A program made the position numbers and the translations under genes. The notes beneath the pieces are model-generated. The model was not told the origin of the DNA. It saw nothing but the letters and a program-made list of their open reading frames with translations, and ran no database searches. Source: Certhia americana (lineage: Eukaryota; Chordata; Aves; Passeriformes; Certhiidae). Taken from it: a stretch of 64,000 bases of DNA. Positions 35,114 through 50,476 of this stretch are shown here, piece by piece. The stretch is taken from NCBI GenBank assembly GCA_018697195.1, contig CM031879.1, positions 37,435,408-37,499,407 on the forward strand. The letters are read 5' to 3'. Every line of letters starts with the position of its first letter. Positions within the stretch are counted from its first letter, which is position 1.

Positions 35114-38100
35114 CTAAAATGTTCATGAAAATAAAACGAAATTAATTATAGGAGCAAAACAAGGACTTTATATTAACCCAGACAGGAGAGTCCCTTTCCC
35201 TCTTTAATAACTTTCATTCATACTGTATTCACACAATCACATAGTCAAGTGTCTGCTAAATTTGAGCATGCTTAGGTTAACAGAGAGCATCAATCTGTGT
35301 TTCTCATGATAATTTCCAAACTTAACTTTACATCTTCCAACACAACTCCCTTCCATTCTCTAGCAAGTAGTTTTCTAAAACCACCTACGTTCTATGTGTT
35401 CAAAAATTTTTGTTTCCAGGCAACTAACTCGATCTGAACTGAACTGAGTGTTGTCTCAGCTTCTAACAATGGCTTCTTTTGGTCTCTGAACATTTTATGA
35501 ACTAAAAGACTTTGGAAACTGATGTTAAAAAAAAATATGTAAGTTGCTTAGCATACAGGAGAAGAAGAAAAAGAATGCTGCTCAGCTGAAGAATGGAAGT
35601 GCAAATAGTTCTGGAGAAAGGTCACAATACTACCTTCTATCAACTGTAATTAGGAATAGTGAAAAGGGGTTGATAGTCTGGTAGGTCAGGACAGACATAG
35701 TGAATGGGTAAGACTATCCTTTACAAAGGAATTTGCACATACACATAAATTACATAAAATCAACACTGCCAATATATGTAACTTTCTGTCATTTTTTTCT
35801 GGTATACACTTTTGGACCACCTTCCCTGATCCTTAACTCTCCCTTTTAAACATCCCCAGTAAAGAGAAAGGAAAAGGCTTTTTCTTACGCTGCCTTTGTT
35901 CTCTGTATTTGTCACACTCTCAGAGGAAAAGAAACAACCAAAACCTAGCTAGCCAGTTCTTTTGAAGGCAAACTTAAAAAATAAAAATATTTATGTATAA
36001 CATACAGAAAGTTTTTTGAAAGACAAAGGTGAATGCAAACAAATCCTTTTCTTTAACTTTCTTATAAACCCACAAAACTTAAAAAAAAAAATCCTATATG
36101 CCACTGTGGGCATTTTCTTGACCTAATTCATCAGAAATTTTGTAATTTCATGTGCTTTATGTCTCAGGCTTCACTGCTCATCAGAGAGAACCTTTGCTGG
36201 TAAAGTATGTTAGTTTTTACAGCAATCTCCTTAGGTTCCTTGAGAGTGCAGACTCAAATGTACTTTCAAAAATATATTTACCTTTCACTCATTTGCTGCT
36301 GCTTTAGCAGAAGTGCCAAAACTTTCCTCTTTGGTAATGTAAATGTTAGTTTGTTGGAGAACTACATCCTACAAACAATGGCTTGTCCCATTGATAAACA
36401 TAAGTTCCCTATCCCCCCATCCTGATGACTTGTCATGCATTATTATTATTGCATAACAATACATCTTTTCCCCACCGAGTTAATATGAAACTTAACACAC
36501 TGACAAGCATATGCAGCAAGCATCTAAACAGAATTAAGATTTGTGGAACATTTCTGACTTCAGTGGACAGACATATTGTTAATCAAGCACTCTTAAGCAG
36601 AAAAATGTTTGGGGATGAATGATCCCCAAACCTTTTTTCTTGAGATAGCATACATAAGGAAAAGGCAGAAAAGGAGAGGAGATAAAAAATGCAATACATT
36701 TCAGAGATCTAAAATATGACATACACTTCCAAAATACAGCGAAAGATTCTTTGTCTTGACTATTGTCAGCACATACATCATTCTAGAACTAACTCAAAAA
36801 ATCCTGGGCCAATGAAGAAAACTGAGACAAGGGGAGCATGCTGAAAAATCCTTCTGCTTCCTCTGTCTGAAATGAAATCTTGCTTCCGTTGGAAACATGG
36901 ACACTGATCACAGCAGAAACCAGTATTTTGCCCCTACTTGTAAACATTTGCGAAAAGAAAGTTCTTTTGTAGTCTTTAAAGGATTTCTGGTTTCTTATGT
37001 TTTAGTACTGAATGATATAATAATAAAAATGGGTTGAGCCTACATACTCAGCATTATACTGCATAGATCAGTTCAGTGTTTATTGTGTTATGTTGTAGGA
37101 CATATTATTACATAAGAAGAATTACTACATTATGTAAGAACACTACTGTGTAATTGCAGTAATGAATCATTACATACTTGTTTCTTCAAAACCCATACTG
37201 TACTGAACCACTAACAGTGCTGTATTTTCTTCAGGTTCCCCTTCATCTTAAAACATGACAGCAGATTCTACTTATTGTTTTTGCTTGCACAGCTTCAAAT
37301 GCTGTGGCTTGCTAAAATGTCTAAAGGCATATATTTGAATATTGAACTATGATGACATATTTGCTTTGAAAACAGGTCACAGTATTTCATACAAAGGAAC
37401 AATTACTAAAAAGTTCTTTAAAATATTCATGACTAAGGTTGATTATCACAAAGGTGAGCTGATAATGATATATTAGTGCCATTGTTTGTTAGGTTTAAAG
37501 TCATACAACTTCCTGTTGACTGCATCCTACCAGTATCTAGCTGGTAGACTTCCTAATATCCAGTATCCCAGTAACTAACTTTATACTGGTGAAAGAACAG
37601 ACTGATGAGTGTGTGATTAAATTAGTAAGATAAAAAATAATCCAGCAGCTCAAAAACTTCTGAAAAAATATGATTAATAGTGTCATATAATCCTTGGGTA
37701 ATCTGTAAATTCTCAATGCTAACAGATTTAAAATGTTGTTCTGCAAAGAGTTATTAATGATCGTAGTATCTATAGCACAGTTCTTATAAAAAAAGAGTCC
37801 TGCATGTCAGATCTCACTGTCTATAAGCAACAGATGCAAGCAGTCTTGAGTATTTGCTTGAGGCATGTGTAAATCTAATTATCCTATTTGACTGTTAAAT
37901 AATGCTTAATGTAATTCTAGTTTAAGAATGATAAAACATATACACCCACATAACTTTCTTATTACTAAGTCAGTTTGACAACCAAACACAGATTAATCAT
38001 AGCTGTTCCACCAAGCCCCTTAAACTCTTTGTAGGGTTCAGATCTAATCAGGGCTCATTTTTGCAATGTACTGAAGTCCATAAACAAACATCGTTTGTTT

Positions 38101-38652
38101 TCCTGTAGCCACACTAAGCCCTTTATTTATGCTGTTCTCAGCACCACCTTAGCCATGATTTTAGCACAACAAATCCATTCTGCTCCCTCTTCTATGCACA
38201 CAGAACACGTAAACCGAACATCTCTTTGTTCTGAAACTAAGTAAGGTGGCACTTAAATCCTCATGATATGGAATATAGCTTGTTCAATCCACTGTATGTG
38301 ACAAGTAATTGAAATAGATTAAAAAAATTTTTCTTTCAATTCCTACTATTATCTGTACATTTGATTATATTTTTAACATATAGCAATCCTCCTGAATCTA
38401 ATGATGTCGTTCTTAAGACACTGGTATAAGATCTACCGTAGATTTCTTTACTGAAACCAAGTATCAGTCAGTATAGCAAAAAAACACACAGATTTTAATT
38501 TAAAGCACTTGAAAATTTATTTTTTGAAAATATCTAGGATATTTACTAAAGAAGTATTTTACAACAGTGACCTTTGTCGACTCTGATGCATGAATCATTT
38601 TGAAAGACATTATCGTACAATATAATTGAGCTGAAGAAAGAAAATTAACCTA

Positions 38653-38754
38653 TCAAAGAGTCACAGATTGGTTGAGGATGGAAGTGACTCCGGAGGTCAT
38701 CTCATCCAACTGCCCTGCTCAAGCAGGGCCACCTAGAGCCAGTTGCCCCAGACA
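38653..38754 (-). mobile_element. CR1 LINE, short 3' end, reverse orientation
   Basis: The plus strand reads TCACAGATTGGTTGAGGATG, CCGGAGGTCATCTCATCCAA, CTGCTCAAGCAGGGCCACCT, GAGCCAGTTGCCCCAGAC. This is the reverse complement of the CR1 3' terminal region. Its left edge has octamer-like words at the CR1 3' end. About 100 bases, same strand as LIN7A, intronic. Confidence 0.85.
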
Positions 38755-41700
38755 GTAACTAGATGGTTACTATATGTTATTAACTTGAAAAAGAGCCTAT
38801 CTATTTTTGTATTTACAGCTATATATTTTTTGAGTGTCTGTAAGACTACAGGAGTGTTTAGTAACATTATTTACTGACAGACTCCATACACAGTATGATG
38901 GTCTAGTGTCTAGGGAAAAGAGCTTCCAAAATTCATTAGTAATAGAGATTAAATTACAGGTGAAATATCAGTGTTTCAAGACACAAACCTGCAGCTGGAA
39001 GGTAAATGTTTCAGATCACTGCTCCTCCCCAGTGATTTCTACCAAAACTGTGAGTGTCTGTGTGCTGAATGTTCATTGGGTAAAGGCATGCTGCAGACAG
39101 GGGTTTGTTCCCACATATCTCATTTGTGCTGTGGAGCAGGACGTACTCGGCTTTGTTTTCTCTTTCCTGTGGAGCACAGAATACAACACTCCCACCAAGC
39201 AATAATCCTGAAAGCACAAATACAGACCTCAGACTTTTTTCAGCTACTGCAGGTAGTCTCCTCAGACATAACCTAAAGTTATTCTCACACACTGCTCAAA
39301 GATTACAAAAAGAGTGAGGGAGGTAAATTACAGCTAGAAAATCTGAACTTGGAAGTGAATCCTCCTTTTACTGTGTCAGCTCTCACAGGCACAGAGAAAT
39401 GCACATTTTATTACCTCTCCCAGCAGGAGCTGTAGTGAGTCAGATGTAGCAGGTATTATTGTTATGATGATGGGCCTCAAACCCCACACATTCAGCTGGG
39501 AGGCAAAGCAGCTGATTTAAGATTTCTGGAGCGAGGGAAGGGGAGCAGCCTTACAGATACTCTAGGAGCTAACTTCTTACCAAAGATTACTCCATACGGA
39601 CTCATAACAAAGCAGCGAGTTATTTAGGGCTTTGCTATTTAAGTCAACGCAAAGCTGTAGAAGGTCCAGGAAAAAACAGTGCACTTAGAAGCCTGTTTTG
39701 TAAAGGTGTCCAGAAACAGTGTTCTGTTTACAACCTGAATGATGCAGCATTTTTCCTGATGAATTCTCTAAGACAGAATTTAATTAAATAATTTTATTCC
39801 ATTAACTTCTGTAAGAGGTATTTAACGATTCATCCCCTGATTAAATGTGTAATTCTAGGTACAACTGTACCTACAATAATGATGCTCAGCTTTAGGAACA
39901 CCCAGAATGGTAGAGGTATGAGGCAGAAGTAATTTTACAGCAATGAATAGGTGCTCAGAAACCCCCACAAACACAGTCCAAGAGAGAGCGCAGACCTGTG
40001 ATGTAGCAAGCCCAGATACAGTTTTCTGAAATTTCTAAGTGGGGAAGTAACCTTTGTCAAAAATGTCTGAGGTTTCTTAGCATATAAGTGGTAATAATCA
40101 GCTGTGTTTCCACAGTGCCAGCAGAATGATAATAGTAAAAAGACATAAAATGCTTCCTTTAAGAAATCACAAGTAAGTAACTTAGGTAAATCATGACTAA
40201 GCAGGTAAAAGGGTGAAATGAAGAAAAAACCTGCAAAAAGACTGATAAATGATGTTTAAAATATATATGGGCATCATCCGGGTTTAGCTCCTTTGCCATA
40301 CTCTTTGTTGCTTCAAGTGTAGAAAAGAAATGTGCATCTATTTTTGGAAGAAGACTTTCAAGGGAGAGAAAATAAAAGCCTAAGAGACAGTACAGAGAGG
40401 AGAGTTAGCATGAGAACAACTAGAGCAAGGAGGACATAATTGGTTTCACTGCACTTCTGTAGTCATGTCAATGGAACAGTGTACATGTGTGCATCCTTGT
40501 AGAACTGATGCTAAACTATAAAAGAGAGATTGTTATTTACTTACACCTCAGTACTACACATCTGCTGTCAACCAGCTGAATCCCTGTCTTCCTAATTGCC
40601 TTCGTACGTTGGAGAGGATGATAAATATTTTTCCCTTCTAAGATGCCAAGCAAAAAGGAATATCTTAATCAGTCTTTTACCATGGTGAGAAGAGCAGAAG
40701 ATGCTTCATTCAGCATAGTTGCTGGCCTCTCTTCTCCCCTCCTCTCCAAATCTGGAGCCATCTCCCAGGACTTCGCTCTCCTTCTGCTCTGCGATCCACA
40801 TTTCATTACAATTGGTTGTGCCTGAACCAGTCCTTGAGGCAGGCCAGGAGAATGCCCAATCTTCTGACAGGGACAAATTACAGAGCAAAGATGCACGGGA
40901 GAGCTGCAAACCTCTCCACCGTGATGCCTGTGAATCCCTTGTTTCTGAGAGCAAATGCCACCTGCAGCACAAACTGGTTGTGTCTCTCCCACTCTGTCTT
41001 CATAATTTTTTACTCTTTCACATTCTGTTTGGCATTACCCATAACCTCTTGCCTATATTTTCCATTCTTAATCCAACATATTTATGTCTGTGGAAAGGAA
41101 TGCATTGGTTTGTGTGCCTGGACAGACTCCACTTGAGCTGTGCTTCAGCACTCAATTCAGATCATGCTTCACCACAGCAGTGAGCAAAGACATCTTAAAT
41201 GCTGCAGAGATCAGGAGAGAATCTGGTAACCTCCTGTATGACATAAACCATGGAATCTTACCTGGTAATAATTTACACCAATTGCCATTTTTGCCTGAAC
41301 TACAGACCTTTCAGAACTCAAAAGAGTTGTTGAAATCTCTGCCCTTTATGGTAGGTTTTCTGAAATTTCAAACAGTATTTGCTATTCTACAAAATTACTT
41401 ACAAACAGATCTAATTATCCATCTGACACCTGAACAGATGATGACATAAAAGAAAGAAAACACATCAAACACAACTGGAAGTGTGTGTATTAGCAGCATG
41501 GAGTATGCAGATGACCCAACCATATTTCCTCTTTCATAATTCCTCTTTCTTAATTCCTCTTTTGGAATGACTTTTTACATCTGAAGTATTACTCAAACTC
41601 AAAACTGAAACAGTGGAGCACTTCCATTCAGCCATAAACCTGTGGTAACTCAATGAAAAGTGGAAAATATCTAGCGAGGGTGTGTTAAGTTTTGTATTTC

Positions 41701-43169
41701 TTAAATATCAGATGGAATTTCTGGTTTTGTGGCTGTGTTCTGCTTTTTCAAAATTATCTCATGTGATAAGCATGCTTGGGAAAGCACATCTACATTTTAA
41801 GAGCTTGTTTTCTCCAGAACTATATATATGTACAGAGCTATAGCCTCTTGCTGAGATACTGTACTAAACACTGTCATACCCCATAGTCCAGAACCCAGTA
41901 GTTCCATTGGGCAGTTGAAGGCAGGCTGATTTTCTTTCCTATCAATCTAATTGACTCAAAAAATATTAACATTGTATTAATAGCTACTTTTATCTTTGGT
42001 AGTTAATTTAAAAAATTGACAGAAAGAGTATTCTGAATGACTGAAAAGCAAGAGAATTTGAGAACTGCCTAAATAGCAGTGCTTGTGAGGGACAGACCCC
42101 CACAAAACCACTGGTTGTGGAAGAATGCCATGGATACAATATATATACACCACAACTTCAAGTTCACAATAAACTTAGATTCTTCTTAAACAAGATTCTT
42201 TGAGCAAACCAATCACAAAAGCCCATTTTGTTATAAGACTATGACAGATGTTTGAGTAACCCAAACAGAAAAATTAGGCAATCCTACACTCAAGCTCACG
42301 GCATATATACTGCACATCACTGTACCGTACTTCAGTCCGCCCCTGAGTGCAAGCTGATGAAAGTTCTTTCATCAATGTCAACAGGACAAGTCGATAGATA
42401 TCTGTGAGTACAGGGAGGTTGAAATGGCTGAAAAGTACCTTTGAGAGGAAGGCATGTGATACATTACTGTTCTAACTGGAAGCACCATGTCTGAATTATG
42501 TAAGTTGTTGCCTGCAGCTACTGAATTTCAACAACTGAATTTGAAAAAGCTGCTTTGTGACAACTAGTCTGTATTAATGAGCTATTTATATCACACAGAA
42601 TGTGGTCATTCAAGGTTCCTGGCATTCTGAATATTTTTACATGATAAGCTCTCATTAGCCTTTGAGCAGTTACTTGTTTGCATTGCACTGGTGTCTAGTT
42701 TCAAACACAAACTTGCATCACTTCCACAACTGTTGCAGCAATCCCTTTCCATGAAGTAACACCGCATGGATGTTGCCACGTGATGCCACAGGGATGCTAA
42801 CCCATTAAAAACAACAGACCTGTAAATGAAATTCAGCCTTATTTAACAACTTGAGGAGATGAGACAGTTTTAATTACAGACCACGTGGAAGAAATATTAC
42901 GCATGTTGGCTTTAGCATTTTCATTGAGGATATTTTATTTAAATGTTTCCTTCTTTAGGAGATAGGGGTTATGAAGAAAACTAGGTCAGTTCTATCAAAG
43001 TGAAAAAAATGATCCAAATACTGCTGCATTATTAAGCTGTCCTCAGGCAGTAGGAAAAAAACCAGCATGGGCCTGAGATATTGTTAAAAATAAATTAAGT
43101 ATAATCACTGCAAGGGTATAATATTTTAATTTAGGGTGAAATACTTTATGAAGGCTCAAATTAAAGTGG

Positions 43170-43171
<2 letters not shown>

Positions 43172-43193
<22 letters not shown>
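43172..43193. repeat. T22 run
   Basis: Uninterrupted T followed by a short (GT)n. Intronic low complexity, length probably polymorphic. Confidence 0.85.
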
Positions 43194-43200
<7 letters not shown>

Positions 43201-46200
43201 GAAAATGGTGACATGCACTCTGCTCTGACAGTACCTGTGGTGGTGTAAGAAAGCTGATCCAAGTTTTGGTCCCTGAGCTCTTGCCATATGATACTGCGTC
43301 TGTCCAAGAAACAACCCAACAGGGTTACAGGCTGGGGCCAGAATCTCTTTCCTTCCTATGTGTGAACAGAAGTATGTAGCAGATGTACCTGAAAGCACAC
43401 GCTGTCACATCCTCTGCACATATTGGGTGAGTGAATTGAAACACGTCTGGTGTTGCTGTTAGGACACACAAGACCTCTTTGTGCCCCCTCTTCCCTCCAA
43501 TATCAATTCTGTCTGGAGTCATTGCAGACACTCTGAAGTCAGTAGGAAGTTCCTTAACACCCTTTTAAGAATATGGAAAAATACACTTTTATTTGCAAGT
43601 AAAAACTACTTACAGTAGTAGAGGAACAGGAAAAATATAATTGGATCTTTTAGTTAATTTCCTATTTCTTGCACACTCTTCTATATTCTGCTCTAAGTCA
43701 ATGGGAATTATGAACTGGCATCTTTAAAACAGTGTTACAGGTGTTGCAGAAACTGTATCCTTTGCAATCACTAAACCTTAGTAAAATACAGTCCTAAAAG
43801 TCTCTTTTGCTGTTTCTACTGCAATATACTGGGATAAAAAGAAATACCAATATGTGTGATTAGTTAATTCCCCTAAGACCCCTTGGAACTCACAGCTTAT
43901 AATTTAATACTCTCTTAGACCTCAATGCCAGTTACTTTTGAGCTCAAAAATACACCAAGCATTAATAAACACTAATTTCCTCCACTTTATCAGTAAGTCT
44001 GTATATGCTGTTGAGGCTGACATATGCAACAGCCATATTCCAAACTTTAACAGATTTGTCAAAACCTTGCCAAAATGAGCACCTGGATGAAACATGACAT
44101 CATCATGCAAGCTCATCTCAAGTGTTCCTATCAAGCTGAGAAGGCAGAGGGCAGGAAGGAAACTACTGATGATTCTTGTTTTAAATGACAACAAAAATAT
44201 AGACAGAGTTTTAGAACAGTTTTAAAACAGTTCTACAATTTCTTTCCTTAAAAAAATGGAGATTGAGCAGCAATTCTGAGGAGTCTCATCAGTGACAGCA
44301 GTTAAGTGGCAACAGAGGGAGACTGAGGCTCCATCAAGGCAAAAAAATGGTGCAGTGGCTTCCAACAATCTGTCACTTTATTAATATTACTTGGTAGTTA
44401 ACTTGACTCCTCTCAAAAGGAAGAAGCAGGCTTGAAATGAAGCAGAAGCTATTCTGTTTATTCTGAAGAGTTTTATGTAATCAGTTAGGATACTGCAACA
44501 ATAAATTAAAATGATAATGCAAGCAAACAAAAAAGATGCTGAGGTGCACCACACATATTCCACTGGAGTCACCTTCCGTAGTACACTCAGCTGCAGCTGT
44601 GTGCCAAAATGAGAACATAACCTGAGCACCACTCAGTTTTAGTGAATATGATACAGCCACCCAGATAAACTGTACAAGATATAAGAATGTTTTGATTCTG
44701 TACATTGCAGGACTCTTGAAGCACTAAAGTATTTATTTATCTGTTGTGAAAGGCATAGTTACACAAGCAGAGCATACATATGATTAGATATATAGCCACC
44801 AGCCAACTCTAAAAATTGATCCTTAATCAAAACCAATGGGAGAAAGCAACCATTAAAGACCAATGATGCAATCTGGTCCTGGATTCTAGAGTCCTCTATC
44901 TGTGAAATCTATGTATTTAGCTCTAGGCAGCTGAAAAAACCAGGTGACAACAGCAGCTGTTTTAAATCTCCTGCAGTGAAGTCATGAAAGTGGTAGGAAC
45001 TTAGTAATTGCACAGAGACTAAATAATGCCTTCTCTCAGATAATGCTTGGGCAGCTTGGTAAATTCATATAATTGCCATTAATGAAGGCCATCTGCTGAG
45101 TTACAGGGTAATCATTTCCAAAAGTTCTCATTCATGCTGTCCAGGGCTTGCGAGCAATAGAGTAATGCTTCAATCAGTTATCGTAAAGTGGCAAATGAAA
45201 CTTTATTGTTTTTCAAAATTGGAGTAATTTCTGATTACATTCACCCTAAAAAACAGCATATATTTTAACACAGTTGCATAATTAAAAAAGAAAAAAGTTC
45301 TCTGTTTACTGCTAATTTATGCTTTTCTGCTGAACTTCCTCATGCCTAATCCAGGGCAAGACAAAGAGCAGACAGCTCATCTTTAGAATCTGATTTTTTT
45401 ATTATCTAATTAACATACTTTACAAATCCTTTTCTAAACTCATCATTATGAGTACAGTACCTGCAACTAGGAGGCAGAAGGCAAAAATTCTAAGGTTCAA
45501 AGGTAAAAAATGAATACATTACTACCATGCCATATCATCATATTTGAGTCAAGCCGAGTAATGCCCTTTCCTATCAGTGATGAAAGTACTCATCTAGCAG
45601 AAATTTATATCATTATTTTATATGTCTTTTCATCACTGGGACACTGAAAATTAAAAAGGGATGGAAAGGTACAGTAGAACATGGTAAGTAAGAAGATTCT
45701 TGTGAATGCTACACAGCCCCAGAATTCAGGTAAACTGAACTGGTTTGGCTGGCATTATAATCCACACCAATACCTAAAAACATGAAAAAAAAAAAAAAAG
45801 AAACTTTTAAATTAGCATCTAGGAATACAAATGTTATTGAAAAGTTACAAATAAATAATTGCATAAACATGCAAACATCTGAATTAAATTGGTCAATTTG
45901 CACAATTCCACATTTGCTACTGCATGAGTCCTACTACTAAACTAATGGTGCAGTGATTCTGAGCAGGCTATCAGGAACACTAGAACAAATTATAACAAGG
46001 TATCAGATTAGCCTAAGGAGAACTCTGCTTCCCAGCCAGTCTAATGAGGCATCATGCTAATACAGCCATACTGTTTCTGTGACCTGAGGTACAAATCTGA
46101 GCTGATAAATCTCTGTCACTTTACTCCTATGTGTTGTCCTATTGCCCTTTTGTTTACTAATTGCCTTATTAGTAAGTCAAACATATCACTTCTGCTCAAT

Positions 46201-49200
46201 CTGACCAACAGTTCGGTTTGCGTGGGTAAATGTGACAGCAGGGGATCTTTAGACATCAGGCTTCCTACTGAGCTTTAATCACAGTTCTGTGCTGTGAATT
46301 ATAGCAGTAAGCCTTCTCAATACATTTTTTTTCCAAGCTTGCATCTTATAATTTAAAAACTTCAAAAACTGGGCTTGCCCTGTGGAGATGACAGACTGAC
46401 CAGAATTGTATTTCTCCTCCTGTAACAAATATGCAGCTTCCAGCAAAAAAAAAAAAACATTAACACAGGGCAGAATTTGGACTCTGGGGCTTACCTTGAT
46501 GACAACTGAGAGAATTGGGCCTGGTGCACCTCCATTTTCAAAAGGACTTATGAGGCAGAAAAGAATGAAATTCTGCTTTCAGAGACTAGGTCTGGGATGT
46601 GGAGGAACAGCATTTTATTGCAAACTGAACAAGCAAATTTTAAGAGTCTTGAAACACAATTAAAACAGGTATTTAAGTGACTCCTAAATTAAAATATTAA
46701 ATTAATAATTGAATAAAAGAATTAATGAAGATTATTGCCTGAGTCTAGCTAATACCCAGATTGTTATATTCAGTACAGCCCTGTAAAAATGGGACTACAC
46801 CACCACACTGGGACATCTGAAATAAATGAACATCTAAGTTTTCCAGCCAGCCTTCTGCTGTCACACATGGCATCACAGTATAGCGATAAGCACAGTTACC
46901 ACCAGATTCAGTTTTCACCACCCAGCAGCCTTCTTCTGGCCCCTTAATATTTGCAAAGACATGTATCAGGGTTAATAATGGAAAGTGTGAGTGGGCAGCT
47001 TGAGGAAATGACCAGATAAAAACACACTGCACATCAGCAGCCCTGGGATTCTGGGTGTTCAGATCACAAAGGCATGGAAAGGAAAACTACTAATTAAAGG
47101 AAATCATTCCAAAATAGTGACTAGGCTTATTAAACTATCCTACCTAATATATAATGAAACTATGATTTTAATACTATACAACATAAGCAAATACATCTCT
47201 AAAGTAACTAGGGAACATCAGGACCTCATAAAAAATATGGGTCAGTATTCTGCCATTGCCATTTTTATGCCTGTAAGTCAATAGGGGTCTTTAAATGTCC
47301 AGCATGCTCTGTTCATATTTTATAGCAAGCTTAAAAATGTTTTAAACTACTGAGGTAGGAACTGAACTATTCTCTAAGACAACATGCTTTCCCAATGACT
47401 AATTTCATGTAAGATGGACAAGATTAGAGTACTTTGTATTGATTGAGCCTCCTTTGTCAGTGACTGAATCCTACAAAATTGCTTTTCTGTGATGATGTGA
47501 TATTTTGGTGAGAATCATAACGATATAAAAAAATGGTTACTTTTGTCTGTCTGGTTGCCACACCACATTTTAATCTGATTAATTTTGGCATTGTTTGGCC
47601 ATTGACATTTCCTAGTCAGATCTTATTTCAAATAATATCCACACAGTAAAGCTTGAAATGGAAAACAGAGGAGCAAAGGCAAGCTGGGAGAAAAATGAAA
47701 TACACCTGAGTATTACATACTTAATACATGGAAATGGAAACCCAGGAATCAACCTGAAAGAAAACTTTGCTCACCAGGAGATGCAAGTGTTTATCAAACT
47801 GTACTGTTATTCTCCTGGTGCTTGACCACCAATTATCAGATGTTAGAAGTAAATGAAATTCACATAAACTGCTAAGGCAAATCACATTTTCTTGCTGATG
47901 ATCCACCGTGTTTTGCTCAGCTTTTTATTCTATCATCTGTGCCCACAGGTCCTTAGGGTTTCTTGCCAGACCAGATATTCATCTTACAGTTCCTACAACT
48001 TCCTTTTGCTGACTAATAACAATTAAAGTAATTTTACCAATCCGGTTGTCTAGTTTTCATTCCCCTTTACAGCCCTTGATTTACTCCAGTAACCCCCTGG
48101 AAATCAGACGACTGTAACACAGCAACAGCTTTAAATGAACAGCAAAAACATTCAGAAGGGAAAGGACTTAGTGGTATAATAGACAAGATTTGTGCAAGTT
48201 TTATCAGATGACACAGCTATAGAAGGCTAATTAATCTTCATGTAGCCAGGGAGCTTTTAAAATAAGTAATTTAAAAACACAATTATAATTTTTTTCCAAA
48301 CTGAATTCTAATGTGACCAGACTTTAGTTAACTTGTTTTCTGGTCTAGGGGTACTCAGGTGAAAAGGAAATACTGAGGCCATTAAACACTTCAATTATTT
48401 CCATTACTTTCAGAGCTAATCCATATTACTGCCTAGTGCCAGACAGAATATTTCAGTTGTTGGCACTTATATTTAGCTAAGTGAGAACCATTAATCACCA
48501 TTTCCTAACATAGTATCCTTGAAAAATGCTAAAGTACTTCTATTTAAATTTCATTCATTCAGTCACTTAAAAAAAAAAAAAAATTTCTATGGAATATTGG
48601 TGTAGGGATTTGAAATTTGATTTACTAAATAGATTTCCATAAATACAATTAATTACAGCCATTAGATTCATTCCTACACATTAGCTTGGAATGTCATCTA
48701 ATAACATATCTCATACTTTTAAAGGCTAATGGGTCATAAAAGTAACCTCCTGCTTCAGTAGTTAAAGAATTCCTACTTGTAGAAGGGACAAGTCACATTT
48801 AGTTAGTACAGTGCATATTGCATTTTGTCTTTGATCCTTTAACCTATACTCAGCCCAATGCGAGTTTCTCTGGAATTTATTTTAACAACCAAACTCACTG
48901 GAAAGTTATGTTTCCATGATTTCGTAGACTGGAAAATGAAAATTTTTATTTTCCAAATTTCCTCCATTATGGTGTTTATAGGACTACAAAATTCAGCCTT
49001 AATCTCTTTTACTAGATTTTCTGATGAAAGAAGATAAGGCTCAGATCCTGCATTATAGAATCAACACAGCACATTGCAGATCTGAATATCTGCATATATA
49101 TAAAAAGCAGCCTCTTTCAGAATTTGCATACTAACACAAAGCCTACCTCCTCATTCCAATTTTGATTACTCCTGCCTACAGCTCACACCCGGTCTGCTTC

Positions 49201-50367
49201 ACTCCCACTTTTCTCATTATTTCCAACTGACTGCCATGCATTCTCTTGTAATGTCAACAACTTTTCTTCTCTAGTCTGTGTAGGTGCTAATAAAGAAAAT
49301 TAAAATCTAGTCACCACACTCTCACATCTTGCACTAAGATAAACAATTGGAGAGAGCATTTGTAGAGAAATTTCTGTCTAGCCTTTGCTATCTGAAACTC
49401 AAACACACTCAGAAAAATCTGTGCCGTTCAATAACTCCAGTGTACATGAAGGACATACAAGAAGGGCATCCCTGATTAATGACACAAAACAGCTCAGATA
49501 CCCCCCAGCCCCTGTTGCAGTGCTTGGAGATAGCTAACAATATAATATGACCAAAATATTCCACACTTTTATAATTTTTTTTAATATAGAAGCAAGTAGT
49601 TTCAAAGTTTTCCAACAGCTCTTCAACTGGTAGAAAAAAAGGGAGTTACAGTCTAAATATTTGCCAAGGGCTTAATGTAACTGAAAAGAGAAGCCACATG
49701 TTGAACAAGTTTAAGTACTCGCAATGTACATATGTCAATCCTCCCACTCTTCCTAAGTGAAAAGATTTATGATTGGGTCTTGTATATTTGAATATTTTTT
49801 CTAAGAAAAAGATTTACATGCATAGCGGTGAATGGTACAAATTTTTTGGATGTAGAAATTCTGTTCTCTGCTAGTGATGTATTACAAGGATAGGTTATAT
49901 ATATACTTAACAAGAAATACATTTTTTTGTTTATGAAGTTGGTATAACTGTTTATTCATCATCACTCAATTCTTGTGTAACAACTAGCTCCAGTCACGTA
50001 CTGGTTGTCTTTACACAATACTCTGTAAAGTTCTTTTGTGCCACTGAGATGAGTTGGTCAAGATCTACTTTCAGTTCATTGAACCAAGAATGCATATTTC
50101 TAAGCCAACTTCCTAGATCTTAAATTTTGTGTTTGCTTCTGCTAAAACTGTTTTCCAGAGACTAATAAAAATTTGTCAAGATTTCACTGATGATGCTGCA
50201 GATACCAAAGTTGCCTTTAACAATTGAAGTACCAGGCTCTGCTGTCTGAAGAAAACCCCAAACAATCCCACAACCCTTCTATGCTCTGTATTTACTTAAA
50301 GAAGCATTTAGTTTGGTTAAATGAAAGGACTAGTCAGAATATCAGCTTTTAAGGGTACACAGTGACA

Positions 50368-50476
50368 TTATTTATTGTCAGGGAACACTTATTTATTTTC
50401 AGGGAACACTATTCCCTTTAAAAAGCCTTAAAAAACTGCAATTAAATTAGGTGTAAACTGCAATTTAATTAGGTGG
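50368..50476. repeat. Two adjacent tandem duplications (21 and 22 bp)
   Basis: First pair: 50368-50388 and 50389-50409, 21 bases each, one mismatch (unit ends CAGGGAACAC). Second pair: 50433-50454 and 50455-50476, 22 bases each, two mismatches (unit AAACTGCAATTAAATTAGG and three more bases). The pairs are only 23 bases apart and unrelated in sequence. Confidence 0.85.
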
